Source of the DNA: Allobosea sp.
GTDB taxonomy: Bacteria; Pseudomonadota; Alphaproteobacteria; Rhizobiales; Beijerinckiaceae
Length of the DNA stretch: 57,190 bases
Assembly (NCBI RefSeq): GCF_030695125.1
Contig: NZ_JAUYTP010000005.1
Span: forward strand, 1-57,190
Direction of reading: 5' to 3'
Below, piece after piece: positions 45,682 through 54,883 of the stretch (position 1 is its first letter; each line of letters starts with the position of its first letter). The translations under genes were made by a program, and so were the position numbers. The notes below the pieces were generated by a model. That model was not told the origin of the DNA and ran no database searches. It was given only the letters and a program-made list of their open reading frames with translations.

Positions 45682-46311
45682 ATGCCGTCGCCCTTTCGTC
45701 ATCCGGTTCTGGCCGGCCTGGTCTCGAGCACGCTTCTGTCACTGGCTCTGACCGGCCCGGCCTCAGCCGACCGCATCCGCAACCCCACCGCGGTCTTCGC
45801 CGGGCTCGACAAGATCACCGGCCGGATCATCTCCTTCGAGGTCGCGGTCGACGAGACCGTGCAGTTCGGCGCCCTGCAACTTACCCCGCGCGTCTGCTGG
45901 ACGCGGCCGCCGACCGAGGCGCCGCAGACCACGACCTTCACAGAGGTCGACGAGGTCACCTTCAACAACGAGTATCGCCGCATCTTCACCGGCTGGATGT
46001 ATGCCGCCAGCCCCGGGCTGCACGGCGTCGAGCACGCGATCTACGATGTCTGGCTGACCGACTGCAAAGGCGGCACCGAACTCGTCGTCGATCCCAAGGA
46101 GCCCGAGGCGCCGATCGCGGAAGAGCCGCGCCGGCCGCGCACCGCGCCGGCCCGCGATGTCAACCAGCAGCCCGGCCTGCCGCCGCCGCCCGCGCCCGGC
46201 CAGCGCATCGACGTGCTGCCGCCCCAGGGCGTGCCGGTGGCGCCGCGCCAGGCGCCCAGCCAGCGCTTCTTCCCGACCAATCCCGGCCGCGACCCGACGG
46301 GCGGCAACTGA
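45682..46311 (+). CDS. DUF2155 domain-containing secreted protein
   Basis: This 209 aa protein has a signal peptide, with a likely cut after GPASA. The DUF2155 core runs from AVFAGLDKITGRIISFEVAV through FGALQLTPRVCWTRPPTEAP to FTGWMYAASPGLHGVEHAIYDVWLTDC (parts). It contains two Cys that could pair. The C-terminal 60 residues are Pro-rich and disordered. The function is unknown; it is conserved beside aat in Hyphomicrobiales. Start ATG 45682; the frame is open further upstream without family similarity. It converges on aat with 3 bp between stops. Confidence 0.88.
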   Translation: MPSPFRHPVLAGLVSSTLLSLALTGPASADRIRNPTAVFAGLDKITGRIISFEVAVDETVQFGALQLTPRVCWTRPPTEAPQTTTFTEVDEVTFNNEYRRIFTGWMYAASPGLHGVEHAIYDVWLTDCKGGTELVVDPKEPEAPIAEEPRRPRTAPARDVNQQPGLPPPPAPGQRIDVLPPQGVPVAPRQAPSQRFFPTNPGRDPTGGN

Positions 46312-46314
46312 GGC

Positions 46315-47004
46315 TCAGGCCTGACCGCCGGCTTCGATCGCCGCGACGGCCTCGGGCCCGCGCAGAATCCGTCCCGGGGACCAGATCGCCCAGTCGCCGG
46401 GCGCGGCCAGCGCCCGCTCGAGCAGGCGCTGATAGGCCGCCCGCGGCACCTCCTGCGTGCCGAACTGGGCGAGATGAGCGGTCTGGAACTGCGCGTCGAG
46501 GAGGCTGTAGCCGCCCTGGCGCAGCCGGGCGACGAGATGCACCAGCGCCACCTTGGAGGCGTCGGTCTCGCGGTGGAACATGCTCTCGCCGAAGAAGGCC
46601 CCGCCCAGCGCCAGACCGTAGAGACCGCCGACCAGCCGGCCCTCGCGCCAGCATTCGACCGTGTGGACATGGCCGATGCGAAATAAGGCGCCGAAGATCG
46701 CGCGGATGCGGTGGTTGATCCAGGTCTCGGGCCGGTCGGGTCGCGATTCCGCGCAGGCTTCGATCACGGCCTCGAAATCGCTGTCGATGCGGACCTCGAA
46801 ACGCTCCGACCGGACGGTGCGCGCCAGCCGCGAGGCGAGATGGAAGCGATCGAGCGGGATCACGCCGCGCTGCTCGGGCTCGACCCAGAACAGGTTCGGG
46901 TCGTCGGCCGTCTCCGCCATCGGAAAAATGCCGGCAGCATAGGCCCGCAGCATGATCTCCGGCGTGATCTCGGGCGAGCGGACGGGGATGGAACGGGCCT
47001 TCAT
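46315..47004 (-). CDS. aat: Leucyl/phenylalanyl-tRNA-protein transferase
   Basis: This 229 aa N-end-rule enzyme adds Leu or Phe to proteins bearing N-terminal Arg or Lys, marking them for ClpAP. Family segments are [13 protein letters not shown] near residue 18, [59 protein letters not shown] (part) and [21 protein letters not shown] (part). ATG 47004 (MKARSIPV) is used; an in-frame ATG 48 bp upstream is less likely. A palindromic repeat separates it from accC. Confidence 0.92.
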   Translation of the reverse strand: MKARSIPVRSPEITPEIMLRAYAAGIFPMAETADDPNLFWVEPEQRGVIPLDRFHLASRLARTVRSERFEVRIDSDFEAVIEACAESRPDRPETWINHRIRAIFGALFRIGHVHTVECWREGRLVGGLYGLALGGAFFGESMFHRETDASKVALVHLVARLRQGGYSLLDAQFQTAHLAQFGTQEVPRAAYQRLLERALAAPGDWAIWSPGRILRGPEAVAAIEAGGQA

Positions 47005-47053
47005 GCAGGCAGGGGAGCGCGGAGCGGCGCGGGAGTCAAACGACGATGTCATT

Positions 47054-47178
47054 ATCCTCAGCCCTCATCCTGAGGAGCCGCGAAGCGGCGTCTCGAAGGA
47101 CGCTCCAGCCAGCACTGAAGCGATCAGGAGCATCCTTCGAGACGCGCCTGTGGCGCTCCTCAGGATGAGGGCTGAGAG
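47054..47178. repeat. Palindromic intergenic repeat between aat and accC
   Basis: The outer arms are CTCAGCCCTCATCCTGAGGA (47057-47076) and the complementary TCCTCAGGATGAGGGCTGAG (47157-47176). The inner arms are GTCTCGAAGGA and TCCTTCGAGAC, with a GCGAAGCGGC/GCGCCTGTGGC imperfect pair. It is a different family from the elements at 5.8 kb and 38.9 kb. Its position between two same-strand genes may limit read-through into aat. Confidence 0.8.
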
Positions 47179-47190
47179 AGGATGCGGGCC

Positions 47191-48555
47191 CTAGCCCTTG
47201 CTCGGCTCATCCATGCCACCGGCGGCGAGGAATTTCTCGAGCCAGTGGATGTTGTAGTCGCCGTTCAGGATGTCTTGGTTGCGCACCAGCGTGCGGAACA
47301 GCGGCAGCGTCGTGTCGACGCCGTCGACGACGAACTCGTCGAGCGAGCGGCGCAGCCGCATCAGGCACTCGGCCCGGTTACGGCCATGCACGATCAGCTT
47401 GCCGACCAGGGAATCGTAATGCGGCGGGATGGTGTAGCCCTGATAGGCGGCTGAATCGACGCGCACGCCCAGGCCGCCCGGCGTGTGGAACGAGACGATC
47501 TTGCCCGGCGAGGGCCGGAACGTCGCATGATGCTCGGCATTGACGCGGCACTCGATGGCATGGCCCTCGATGACGACGTCCTTCTGCTGGATCGAGAGCG
47601 GCGCGCCGGCCGCGATCCGGATCTGCTCGTTGACCAGGTCGATGCCGGTGATCATCTCGGTGACCGGATGCTCGACCTGGATGCGCGTGTTCATCTCGAT
47701 GAAATAGAACTCGCCATCCTCGTAGAGGAACTCGATCGTGCCGGCGCCGCGATACTGCAGCTTCGACATCGCCACGGCGCAGATATTGCCGATCCGCTCA
47801 CGCTCGCCGGCGTTCAGCGCAGGCGAGGGGCCTTCCTCCCAGACCTTCTGGTGGCGGCGCTGCAGCGAGCAGTCGCGCTCGCCGAGATGGATGGCGTGGC
47901 CCCGGCCGTCGCCGAGCACCTGAATCTCGATATGGCGCGGCTTCTCGAGATACTTCTCGATGTAGACCGCGTCGTCGCCGAAATTGGCCTTGGCCTCGGT
48001 GCGGGCGGTCGAGAGCGCGACGGACATCTCGTCCTCGCTGCGCACGACCTTCATGCCCTTGCCGCCGCCGCCCGACGCCGCCTTGATGATGACGGGGAAC
48101 CCGATTTCGGCGGCGATCTTCAGCGCCTCGCCATCATCGGTGACGCCGCCCTCGGAGCCGGGCACGCAGGGGATGCCGAGCGCCTTGGCGGTGCGCTTGG
48201 CCTCGATCTTATCGCCCATCGAGCGGATATGCTCGGCCTTCGGGCCGATGAAGGTGATGTTGTGCCGGTCGAGGATCTCGGCGAAGCGGGCGTTCTCGGA
48301 GAGAAAGCCGTAGCCCGGATGAACGGCGTCGGCGCCGGTGATCTCGCAGGCGGCGATCAGGGCCGGAATATTGAGATAGCTCTCGCGGGCGCTCGGCGGG
48401 CCGATGCAGACGCTTTCGTCGGCGAGGCGCACATGCATGGCGTTGGCGTCGGCGGTGGAATGCACCGCGACGGTGGCGATGCCGAGCTCCTTCGCCGCGC
48501 GCAGCACGCGCAGCGCGATCTCTCCGCGGTTGGCAATCAGGATCTTGTCGAACAT
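47191..48555 (-). CDS. accC: Acetyl-CoA carboxylase, biotin carboxylase subunit
   Basis: This 454 aa enzyme carboxylates the biotin on AccB with ATP and bicarbonate, the first step of fatty acid synthesis. It starts [20 protein letters not shown]. Other segments are the glycine-rich [14 protein letters not shown] near residue 160, [23 protein letters not shown] (part), [19 protein letters not shown] (part) and [11 protein letters not shown]. It lies 26 bp after accB; a GTG overlapping the accB stop would add 10 residues but does not fit the family N-terminus. Confidence 0.95.
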   Translation of the reverse strand: MFDKILIANRGEIALRVLRAAKELGIATVAVHSTADANAMHVRLADESVCIGPPSARESYLNIPALIAACEITGADAVHPGYGFLSENARFAEILDRHNITFIGPKAEHIRSMGDKIEAKRTAKALGIPCVPGSEGGVTDDGEALKIAAEIGFPVIIKAASGGGGKGMKVVRSEDEMSVALSTARTEAKANFGDDAVYIEKYLEKPRHIEIQVLGDGRGHAIHLGERDCSLQRRHQKVWEEGPSPALNAGERERIGNICAVAMSKLQYRGAGTIEFLYEDGEFYFIEMNTRIQVEHPVTEMITGIDLVNEQIRIAAGAPLSIQQKDVVIEGHAIECRVNAEHHATFRPSPGKIVSFHTPGGLGVRVDSAAYQGYTIPPHYDSLVGKLIVHGRNRAECLMRLRRSLDEFVVDGVDTTLPLFRTLVRNQDILNGDYNIHWLEKFLAAGGMDEPSKG

Positions 48556-48581
48556 CTTGGGCTCGCCGTTGGCCTTGAGCG

Positions 48582-49040
48582 TCACTCGATCACCAGAAGC
48601 GGCTCGCCATATTCGACGGGCTGCCCATCCTCGACCATGATCGCCACGACGGTGCCGGCGCGAGGCGCGACGATGTCGTTGAAGGTCTTCATCGCCTCGA
48701 CCAGCAGGACGCGCTCGCCCGCCTTAACGACCGAGCCGATCTCGACGAAGGGCTTGGCATCGGGCGAGGGGCGGCGATAGGCGGTACCGACCATCGGGGA
48801 GGGCACGGTGCCGGGATGGGCGACCGCGGGCTTGCCTTCGGCCGGCGCGGCCGCGACCGGCGCGGGCGCGGCGGCATAGGCCGGCGCTGCCGCCGGCACC
48901 TGGACGGTGGCGGTGATCGTGCGCGCAACGCGCACGCGCAAATCGCCCTTTTCGACCTCGATCTCGGTGAGATCGGTCTCGTTCAGGAGCTGCGCGAGTT
49001 CGCGGACCAGTTCGGGGTCGATCGGGCTCTTGGTCGCCAT
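48582..49040 (-). CDS. accB: Acetyl-CoA carboxylase, biotin carboxyl carrier protein
   Basis: This 152 aa carrier has the N-terminal segment [23 protein letters not shown], a central Ala/Pro-rich linker (residues 48-75), and a C-terminal biotinyl domain from SPMVGTAY onward. The biotinylated Lys is residue 118 in VEAMKTF. The start at 49040 is chosen over an upstream in-frame codon because it fits family N-termini. It precedes accC in the conserved accBC pair. A terminator lies between it and aroQ. Confidence 0.95.
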   Translation of the reverse strand: MATKSPIDPELVRELAQLLNETDLTEIEVEKGDLRVRVARTITATVQVPAAAPAYAAAPAPVAAAPAEGKPAVAHPGTVPSPMVGTAYRRPSPDAKPFVEIGSVVKAGERVLLVEAMKTFNDIVAPRAGTVVAIMVEDGQPVEYGEPLLVIE

Positions 49041-49101
49041 GGCGGGTTCACCGTCTTCGTGGTCTTGAAAGGGCGCGCGAGAAAGGCGCCCGCGTTGCAT
49101 G

Positions 49102-49124
49102 AAAAAAGCCGGTCAGGCCGGCTT
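49102..49124 (-). terminator. Rho-independent terminator overlapping the aroQ stop
   Basis: On the minus strand, stem AAGCCGG / CCGGCTT with a 5-nt loop is followed by a run of six T. The aroQ stop codon sits in the loop. It would end or reduce transcription from aroQ before accB, which starts about 60 bp later. Confidence 0.7.
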
Positions 49125-49568
49125 GGCCGCGCGCTTGTGGAGAAGCGGCACGATCGCGTCGAAAGCAAGGTCGTAGCTGGCGACGCCGAAACCGCAGATC
49201 ACGCCGACGCAGACCGGCGCCATATACGAATGGTGCCGGAATTCCTCGCGGGCATGGACATTGGAAACATGGACCTCGATGGCCAGCGCATCCGTGCCCT
49301 TGATCGCATCGCGCAAAGCGACCGAGGTGTGGGTGTAGGCGCCGGCATTGATGATGATTCCCGCACCCGCCAAGCCAGCCTGCTGGATGAAGGTGACGAG
49401 CTCGCCCTCGAAATTCGTCTGCTTGAAGAAGAGCGCGACTCCCGCCGCTGTCGCCCGGGCCTGCAGCCGCTCCTCGACACCCTGAAGCGTCACCGCGCCA
49501 TAGGTGGCGGGCTCGCGGGTGCCGAGCAGGTTGAGATTGGGACCGTTGAGGACGTGGACGGCAACCAT
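49113..49568 (-). CDS. aroQ: 3-dehydroquinate dehydratase, type II
   Basis: This 151 aa dodecameric enzyme of the shikimate pathway has the N-terminal active-site segment LNGPNLNLLGTREPATYG, with Arg18 and the catalytic Tyr23. It also has NAGAYTHTSVALRDAI near residue 75, and the His-bearing EVHVSNVHAREEFRHHS near 100. It is of normal length and lies in the typical order dsbA-like - aroQ - accB - accC, all on the minus strand. Confidence 0.95.
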   Translation of the reverse strand: MVAVHVLNGPNLNLLGTREPATYGAVTLQGVEERLQARATAAGVALFFKQTNFEGELVTFIQQAGLAGAGIIINAGAYTHTSVALRDAIKGTDALAIEVHVSNVHAREEFRHHSYMAPVCVGVICGFGVASYDLAFDAIVPLLHKRAAKPA

Positions 49569-49662
49569 GGCGCAGCGGGTTTCCAGCGCCGCCCCAAGGC
49601 GGCGGACGCCGTCCTCATAGACGCTGGCGGCCGGCAGGGGAAGCCTGCCGAAGCGTCAGATC

Positions 49663-50475
49663 TCAGCCGTTGCAGGTCGCCTTGCCGCATTTGCGGACGG
49701 AGTCGATCTTCTGCTTGAGCGCCGCCGTGCCGACCGCGCCGAAGACAACCTCATCGCCGAGGATGAAGGCGGGGGTGCCGGTCAGGCCCAGCCGATCGCC
49801 CAGCGCCACCGTGTCCTCGATCACGGCGCGCGTCTGCGCCGAGTCCATGTCCTTCTTCAGGCGCTCGACATCGGCGCCGGCTTCCTTGGCGACTTCGAGC
49901 GCCTTGGCGCCATTGATCCGCCCCTTGGTCGCCATCAGCTTGTTGTGGAAATCAAAATACTTCTGGCCCTGGAGCTGCGCCATCGCCGCGACCGCGACGC
50001 GGCTCGCCTCGACCGAATCGGGCCCGAGGATCGGGAAGTCCTTGATCACGACGCGCAGCTTGGGATCGTCCTTGGTTAGCAGGCGGACATCCTCGACAGC
50101 CCTTTTGCAGAAGCCGCAATTGTAATCCATGAACTCGACGAGGGTGACGTCACCCTGCGGGTTGCCGACGATGGCGGAGGTCTTCGGATCGATCAGCCGG
50201 GCCATTTCGGCCGTCACCGCGCTGCGCTGCGCATCCGCCTGGGCGACGGCGTTGCGGCGCTCGAGTTCGACCATCGCCTCCTGGATCAGTTCGGGGTTCT
50301 GCAGCAGCGTCTCGCGAATCAGCGCGACGACGGCCTTGCGCTGCTCCGCCGTCAAACCCGGGGTCGGGGTCTGCGTCTGAGCCGACGCGGGCAGCGTGGC
50401 CGCAGCCAGGCCGAGGCCGAGCGCCAGAGCCGTCAGCAGGCGGCTCGATCGCCGGAGCAGGGTCAGGAGGGCCAT
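49663..50475 (-). CDS. DsbA-family thiol-disulfide oxidoreductase, exported
   Basis: This 270 aa periplasmic protein has a signal peptide (LLTALALGLGLAAATLPASA) and an N-terminal helical region rich in Glu/Gln (the Com1/ScsC-like oligomerisation part, residues 40-92). A thioredoxin fold follows with the redox motif CGFC at residues 120-123 in EFMDYNCGFCKRA and a cis-Pro loop GTPAFILGDE near residue 233. Two further Cys lie near the C-terminus. It likely makes or isomerises disulfides in the envelope. AAGGA precedes ATG 50475. It is divergent from the aminotransferase. Confidence 0.9.
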   Translation of the reverse strand: MALLTLLRRSSRLLTALALGLGLAAATLPASAQTQTPTPGLTAEQRKAVVALIRETLLQNPELIQEAMVELERRNAVAQADAQRSAVTAEMARLIDPKTSAIVGNPQGDVTLVEFMDYNCGFCKRAVEDVRLLTKDDPKLRVVIKDFPILGPDSVEASRVAVAAMAQLQGQKYFDFHNKLMATKGRINGAKALEVAKEAGADVERLKKDMDSAQTRAVIEDTVALGDRLGLTGTPAFILGDEVVFGAVGTAALKQKIDSVRKCGKATCNG

Positions 50476-50649
50476 GTCGTTGTCCTTCTCGGTGCCGGCC
50501 TTTGAAACCGGGGGCAAAGCTGTCACACAATCTCCGCCCGCTTCTCGTCCGTCGTAAGGCAGGCGTCAATTCACAGCTTTGCCACCGGTTGCGGGGTAAT
50601 GACGCGTCGGCTACGCCCACGGACACACAAACGCCGCCGCGGACGCATC

Positions 50650-51873
50650 ATGTCAGACACCAAGCCGACGCCCGGGCTCGCGCCCGGTAACGCCTCGCTC
50701 GCGCCGCAGGAGGCGTTGCAGCCGGCAGAGCGGGTTGCCCGCGTCCAGCCCTTCATCGTCATGGACGTGATGAACCAGGCGGCCGCGATCGAACGCGCCG
50801 GTGGTTCGGTCATCCACATGGAGGTCGGCCAGCCCTCGGCGCCGACGCCCGCGACCATCCGCGCCGCCGCCGGCCGTGCGCTGGAGCAGGGCCGGATCGG
50901 TTACACCCAGGCGCTGGGCACGGATTCGCTGCGGGCGCGCATAGCCCGCCATTACGGGCAAGCCTATGGCGTCGAGGTGCCGGGCGAACGCGTCGTCGTC
51001 ACCACCGGCTCCTCGGGCGGCTTCATCCTGGCCTTTCTCGCCTGCTTCCAGCCGGGCGCGCGCGTTGCCATCACGGCGCCGGGCTATCCGGCCTATCGCA
51101 ACATCCTGATCGCGCTCGGTCTCGAGCCGGTGGCGATCGAGGTCGGGCCCGAAACCCGCTTCGCCCTGACGCCGGAGTTGATCGCCAGGGCACATGCCGA
51201 TAAGCCGCTGGCGGGCGTGCTGACGATGAGCCCGGCCAATCCGACCGGCGTGGTGATGGCGCCCGAGGCGATCGCGGCCGTGGCGGCCGAATGCCGGCGG
51301 CTCGGGCTCTGGTACATTTCCGACGAGATCTATCACGGGCTGACCTATGACCAGCCGGCGACCACCGCGCTGGCCGCCGACCCCGACGCGATCATCGTCA
51401 ATTCCTTCTCGAAATATTACTGCATGACCGGCTGGCGCGTCGGCTGGCTCATTGTGCCACAGCGGCTGGTGCGGCCGATCGAGCGGCTGCAGCAGAACCT
51501 CTCGATCTCGGTGCCCTATCTCAGCCAGGTCGCGGGCGAGGCGGCCTTCGAGGCCACCGCCGAATGCGAAGCGATCAAGGCCGGTTACGCGGAAAACCGC
51601 GCCTATCTGCTGCAGGCGCTGCCGGCGATCGGGCTCGGCGACTTCCTGCCGGTCGACGGCGCCTTCTACATCTATTGCGACATCGGGCGATACAGCAACG
51701 ATTCCATGGCCTTCTGCCGCGACGTTCTCACCCAGTCCGGCGTCGCCATCACGCCCGGGCTGGATTTCGACGAGGGCCGCGGCGCCCGGACGGTCCGGCT
51801 CTCCTTTGCCGGTTCGCTGAGCGAGTGCGAGGAGGCGGTGTCGCGTCTCGGCGGCTGGCTGCAGCACCGCTGA
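50650..51873 (+). CDS. PLP-dependent aminotransferase, class I/II
   Basis: This 407 aa fold-type I aminotransferase has the PLP Lys at residue 255 in NSFSKYYCMTGWRVGWLI. Other segments are MEVGQPSAPTPATI near residue 58, TTGSSGGFILAFLACFQPG (cofactor phosphate region), APGYPAYRN, MSPANPTGVV and YISDEIYHGLTYD with the Asp that pairs with the PLP nitrogen. An aspartate or aromatic amino acid substrate is likely but not determined. ATG 50650 is chosen; an upstream ATG would add a basic, Arg-rich extension. Confidence 0.9.
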   Translation: MSDTKPTPGLAPGNASLAPQEALQPAERVARVQPFIVMDVMNQAAAIERAGGSVIHMEVGQPSAPTPATIRAAAGRALEQGRIGYTQALGTDSLRARIARHYGQAYGVEVPGERVVVTTGSSGGFILAFLACFQPGARVAITAPGYPAYRNILIALGLEPVAIEVGPETRFALTPELIARAHADKPLAGVLTMSPANPTGVVMAPEAIAAVAAECRRLGLWYISDEIYHGLTYDQPATTALAADPDAIIVNSFSKYYCMTGWRVGWLIVPQRLVRPIERLQQNLSISVPYLSQVAGEAAFEATAECEAIKAGYAENRAYLLQALPAIGLGDFLPVDGAFYIYCDIGRYSNDSMAFCRDVLTQSGVAITPGLDFDEGRGARTVRLSFAGSLSECEEAVSRLGGWLQHR

Positions 51874-51936
51874 GCGGCGCCGCTTGCCAAGGCCGGCAGG
51901 GCGGCAGCAATCTGCGCTGACGGTGGGGGAGACGCG

Positions 51937-54201
51937 ATGAGAGTTCGGGGGATTCGATGGTGGCGGGCTGCGGCCGGTGCCGCTCTGGGTCTTCTCGTCG
52001 CCGGGGCGCCGCTGGCCCTGGCTCAGGCTCAAGCACCATCCCCCGCGCCGCCGGCGGTGGTGTTGACGCTCAAGGGCGATGAGTCGGCCGAGGCAATTCG
52101 GACAATGGTCGAGGCGCTGGCTGGCTCCGGCCGCCAGGTCGAGATCCGGATCGCCGCGCCCGCCGCGACCGGGACGCAAGCTCAGGCTCCGGCCGCAGCC
52201 GCGCCCCGCGCCGTCGTCGCGGAGGACACGGTCACGACCCAACTCGACGCCTTCGTCGATCATGTCGTCGAGGGTCTGGATTATGGCGGCAGTGCCATCC
52301 CCCATATCGCCGAACTGGGCCCGGCCTGGGAGCGGGCCTGGCGGGACAACCGCAACGGGGCGAGCGGCCTCTCGGCGGGCGGGCGGATCGGCGTGATCCT
52401 GCTGCTGGCCCTGGCCGTCGCCGGAGCCTTCCGCCTCGCGAGCGCAGGCTGGTTTGCCCCGAAGCTGCGCCCGGCCGGGCCGGCCTTCACGCCCCGGCTC
52501 GTCGCTGCCGCCTGGGGGCTGCTTCAGGATCTCGCCACGATCCTGCTGGCGCTCGCCGTGGCGCGGTTCACCCGCAACAGCTGGCTGCCCGAGCCCGATC
52601 TTGCGCTGGCGACAGTCACCACGATGGCCAACGGGGCCGTCATCGGCGCGCTGTACATCGCGGTGGGCCGCTTCCTGCTCTCGCCGGGCGCGCCTGAACG
52701 GCGGATCATGCCGCTGCCGCGCGCGGAGCGGCATTTTGGCCTGCTCGTCGTCTATGCGGTCGTCACGCCCATCATCATCGTGGGTCTGCTCCTGGCCGGA
52801 AGGGTCTCCACGGGGCCGCTGCCGCTCGCCGGCCTGCTCACGCTGTCGGGAGCCGTGGCGCTCGTCTTCAAGCTGTGGTGGTTTTACGATCTGCGCCGCG
52901 ATCTCGCCGTGCTGATCCTCAGCGGCTCGGCCCAGCCGGGCCCCTGGCGGCGGCTGATCGCGCTGGCTGCACCGTGGTTCTACATGGCGACGGCGATCGC
53001 GCTGTGGGCGATCGGGCGCGCGGCGGCGATGATGACCAATGGCGGGCGCTGGGCCGAGGCCGCGGCCCTGACGCAGACGGCGATCGTCATCATCCCGATC
53101 CTGGCCGTCGGCATCGGCAGCTGGCTCGACTGCCGCGCGGCACGCCGCGAGGTCGAAGCCGGCGCGACGCCGCTGACTCATGCGACGAGCGCTGCGCTGC
53201 GGGCCGGTGCGGTCGGCGTGCTCTGGGCGGCGGGCTTCTTTGTGCTCGCCCGGCTCTGGGCCGGCTTGCTGCTGGGGATGAGCACCGGCCAGTTCACCGC
53301 CTTTTCGCGACAGGCGGCGGGCGTCGCGATCTTCGCCTTCGCGGGCTGGGTCGCGCTCGTCTTCCTGCGCGCCTTCTTCGACGGGTATGCGCCCCGGCGC
53401 CGCGCCACCGGCCCGGGCGACGAGGACGAAGCGCCTGGCGACGGCGTGCCCTCGCGGCTGGCCACCGTGCTGCCCGTGCTGCGCGGGGTCGTGCTCGGCG
53501 CCGTGGTGGGGCTCACCATCCTCATCGTGCTGTCGCGGCTGGGCGTCGATATCGGCCCGCTGCTCGCCGGTTTCGGCATTCTGGGCCTGGCGATCTCCTT
53601 TGGCTCGCAGGCGCTGGTGCGCGACATCGTCTCGGGCGTGTTCTTCATGCTCGAGGACGCCTTCCGCGTCGGCGAATATGTCGACACCGGGCGCCTGAAG
53701 GGCACGGTCGAGAAGATCTCGCTGCGCTCGATGCAGTTGCGCCACCAGAGTGGGCAGATCCACACCATCCCCTTCGGCCAGATCCAGCAGCTGACCAATG
53801 CCAGCCGCGACTGGGCGACGATCAAGTTCAACGTCCGGCTCGATCACTCGGCCGACATCGAGCAGGCCCGCAAGACGATCAAGAAGGTCGGGCTGGCGCT
53901 GCTGGAAGACCCCGAATTCGGGCCACACTTCATCTCGCAGCTCAAGATGCAGGGCGTCGCCGACATCACCGACAGCGCCGTGGTGATCCGCCTGAAATTC
54001 ACCGGCAAGCCGGCCCAGGCCTCGATGCTGCAACGCGAGGCGCTGAAGCGGGTCTATCGCGCCCTGAACGAGGCGCATGTGCCCTTCGCCTCGAATGCGG
54101 TGACGGTGCGCGGCGGCGAGGGGGGATCGGCCTCCTCGGGAGCCGCCGCCGCAATCACCGCGCTGCCGCCGCCGAGCCCGCTGGCGCCGGCGGCGGGATA
54201 A
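51937..54201 (+). CDS. Large MscS-family mechanosensitive channel
   Basis: This 754 aa inner-membrane channel has a signal-like N-terminus (ALGLLVAGAPLALAQAQA) and a periplasmic segment to about residue 145. Multiple helices follow, then the pore region PVLRGVVLGAVVGLTILIVL, GPLLAGFGILGLAISFGSQAL (part) and VRDIVSGVFFMLEDAFRVGEYVD (part). The cytoplasmic beta domain has GTVEKISLRSMQLRHQSGQIHTIPFGQI (part). It is much larger than E. coli MscS (286 aa), more like YbdG/YnaI or MscM-type proteins. It probably protects from osmotic downshock. GGGGGA lies before the ATG. Confidence 0.9.
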   Translation: MRVRGIRWWRAAAGAALGLLVAGAPLALAQAQAPSPAPPAVVLTLKGDESAEAIRTMVEALAGSGRQVEIRIAAPAATGTQAQAPAAAAPRAVVAEDTVTTQLDAFVDHVVEGLDYGGSAIPHIAELGPAWERAWRDNRNGASGLSAGGRIGVILLLALAVAGAFRLASAGWFAPKLRPAGPAFTPRLVAAAWGLLQDLATILLALAVARFTRNSWLPEPDLALATVTTMANGAVIGALYIAVGRFLLSPGAPERRIMPLPRAERHFGLLVVYAVVTPIIIVGLLLAGRVSTGPLPLAGLLTLSGAVALVFKLWWFYDLRRDLAVLILSGSAQPGPWRRLIALAAPWFYMATAIALWAIGRAAAMMTNGGRWAEAAALTQTAIVIIPILAVGIGSWLDCRAARREVEAGATPLTHATSAALRAGAVGVLWAAGFFVLARLWAGLLLGMSTGQFTAFSRQAAGVAIFAFAGWVALVFLRAFFDGYAPRRRATGPGDEDEAPGDGVPSRLATVLPVLRGVVLGAVVGLTILIVLSRLGVDIGPLLAGFGILGLAISFGSQALVRDIVSGVFFMLEDAFRVGEYVDTGRLKGTVEKISLRSMQLRHQSGQIHTIPFGQIQQLTNASRDWATIKFNVRLDHSADIEQARKTIKKVGLALLEDPEFGPHFISQLKMQGVADITDSAVVIRLKFTGKPAQASMLQREALKRVYRALNEAHVPFASNAVTVRGGEGGSASSGAAAAITALPPPSPLAPAAG

Positions 54202-54209
54202 TCCGGATC

Positions 54210-54491
54210 TCAACGCCCCTTGGCTGCCTCGTACACGGCGGAGTGATCGCGCCGGCCGACGGCGACGACGAGGACCGTGAGGACGGTGTCATCGACCCGA
54301 TAAGCCAGCCGATACCCAGCCTGCCGCAACTTGATCTTGTAGTGGTGCGGCATCCCGTGGAGGGCGTCAGAAGCGACGCGCGGACGGAGCAGGCGTTCGG
54401 CAAGCTTCTTCTTGAACTGGACGCGAAGAGTATCGCCGAGCTTGCGCCATTCCTTCTGGGCCGAGGGCAGGAAGGCGAGGCTATAGCTCAT
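54210..54491 (-). CDS. relE: RelE/ParE-superfamily toxin
   Basis: This 93 aa toxin has the RelE pattern LAFLPSAQKEWRKLGDTLRVQFKKKL (part), then LHGMPHHYKIKLRQAGYRLAYRV and VLTVLVVAVGRRDHSAVYEAA. Basic residues on the central strand and the C-terminal Arg/Tyr fit an mRNA interferase. The start overlaps the antitoxin end by 11 bp, the usual layout. The longer in-frame extension upstream is inside the antitoxin gene and is not used. It converges on the MscS-type gene. Confidence 0.88.
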   Translation of the reverse strand: MSYSLAFLPSAQKEWRKLGDTLRVQFKKKLAERLLRPRVASDALHGMPHHYKIKLRQAGYRLAYRVDDTVLTVLVVAVGRRDHSAVYEAAKGR

Positions 54492-54738
54492 CGAGCGTGA
54501 CCGGCACGCCGATCTCGTGAGAGCGAGACTTGACGATTTCGGCCAGAGCGAGGTCGTCGAGCCGCTCCAGAATCGCCTCATAGGTATCAGCGGGGACCAT
54601 ATAGGCCATGACGCGGTTGTGGTTCAGGACGGCAACGGGCATCCCCTTGGCGTCATTGAGGACGGCGCTGGGACTCTTTTTCAGCTCCGAAACGCTGACC
54701 GCATAGTCGGCTTCGACGCGCTGAACACCGGTCTTCAT
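54481..54738 (-). CDS. relB: Phd/YefM-type antitoxin
   Basis: This 85 aa antitoxin of the adjacent toxin has the N-terminal Phd-like DNA-binding segment ADYAVSVSELKKSPSAVLND and PVAVLNHNRVMAYMVP. The acidic C-terminus (ILERLDDLALAEIVKSRS) would neutralise the toxin. GAGAGGG precedes the ATG. The pair likely represses its own promoter through the palindrome 35-50 bp upstream. Confidence 0.87.
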   Translation of the reverse strand: MKTGVQRVEADYAVSVSELKKSPSAVLNDAKGMPVAVLNHNRVMAYMVPADTYEAILERLDDLALAEIVKSRSHEIGVPVTLDEL

Positions 54739-54772
54739 TGTCTGGCCCTCTCGGTGATCGACTTTGATAGAG

Positions 54773-54786
54773 TACCGAATTCGGCA
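54773..54786. promoter_or_regulatory. Candidate autoregulatory operator of the toxin-antitoxin pair
   Basis: The perfect 10-bp palindrome CCGAATTCGG at 54775-54784 extends to TACCGAATTCGGCA. It lies 37 bp upstream of the antitoxin start, where Phd/YefM operators are normally found. A TACTCTATC stretch on the coding strand between them could be part of the -10 region. Confidence 0.4.
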
Positions 54787-54841
54787 CTGAAATCAATTCG
54801 GATCGCACGAGCGTGCTGCCGCGCCTGGGCTGACAGATCAA

Positions 54842-54876
54842 GAAAAAGGGCCGCTGCGGTGTCCCGCAGCGGCCCT
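54842..54876 (-). terminator. Rho-independent terminator of the RNase E gene
   Basis: A 12-bp perfect stem, GGGCCGCTGCGG and CCGCAGCGGCCC, with a 4-nt loop is followed on the minus strand by TTTTTCTT. It begins 8 bp after the rne stop. This is the strongest terminator in the window. Confidence 0.9.
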
Positions 54877-54883
54877 TGTTTCG

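Noticed and set aside
49633..49649. Hairpin GGCAGG/CCTGCC after the DsbA-like gene as a terminator
   Set aside because: No T-run follows on the minus strand, so it is not supported as rho-independent.
50653..54213. A frame of over 1100 codons antisense to the aminotransferase and MscS-type genes
   Set aside because: It spans two real genes and their spacer and has low-complexity Arg/Asp/Gln/His composition; typical GC-driven artefact.
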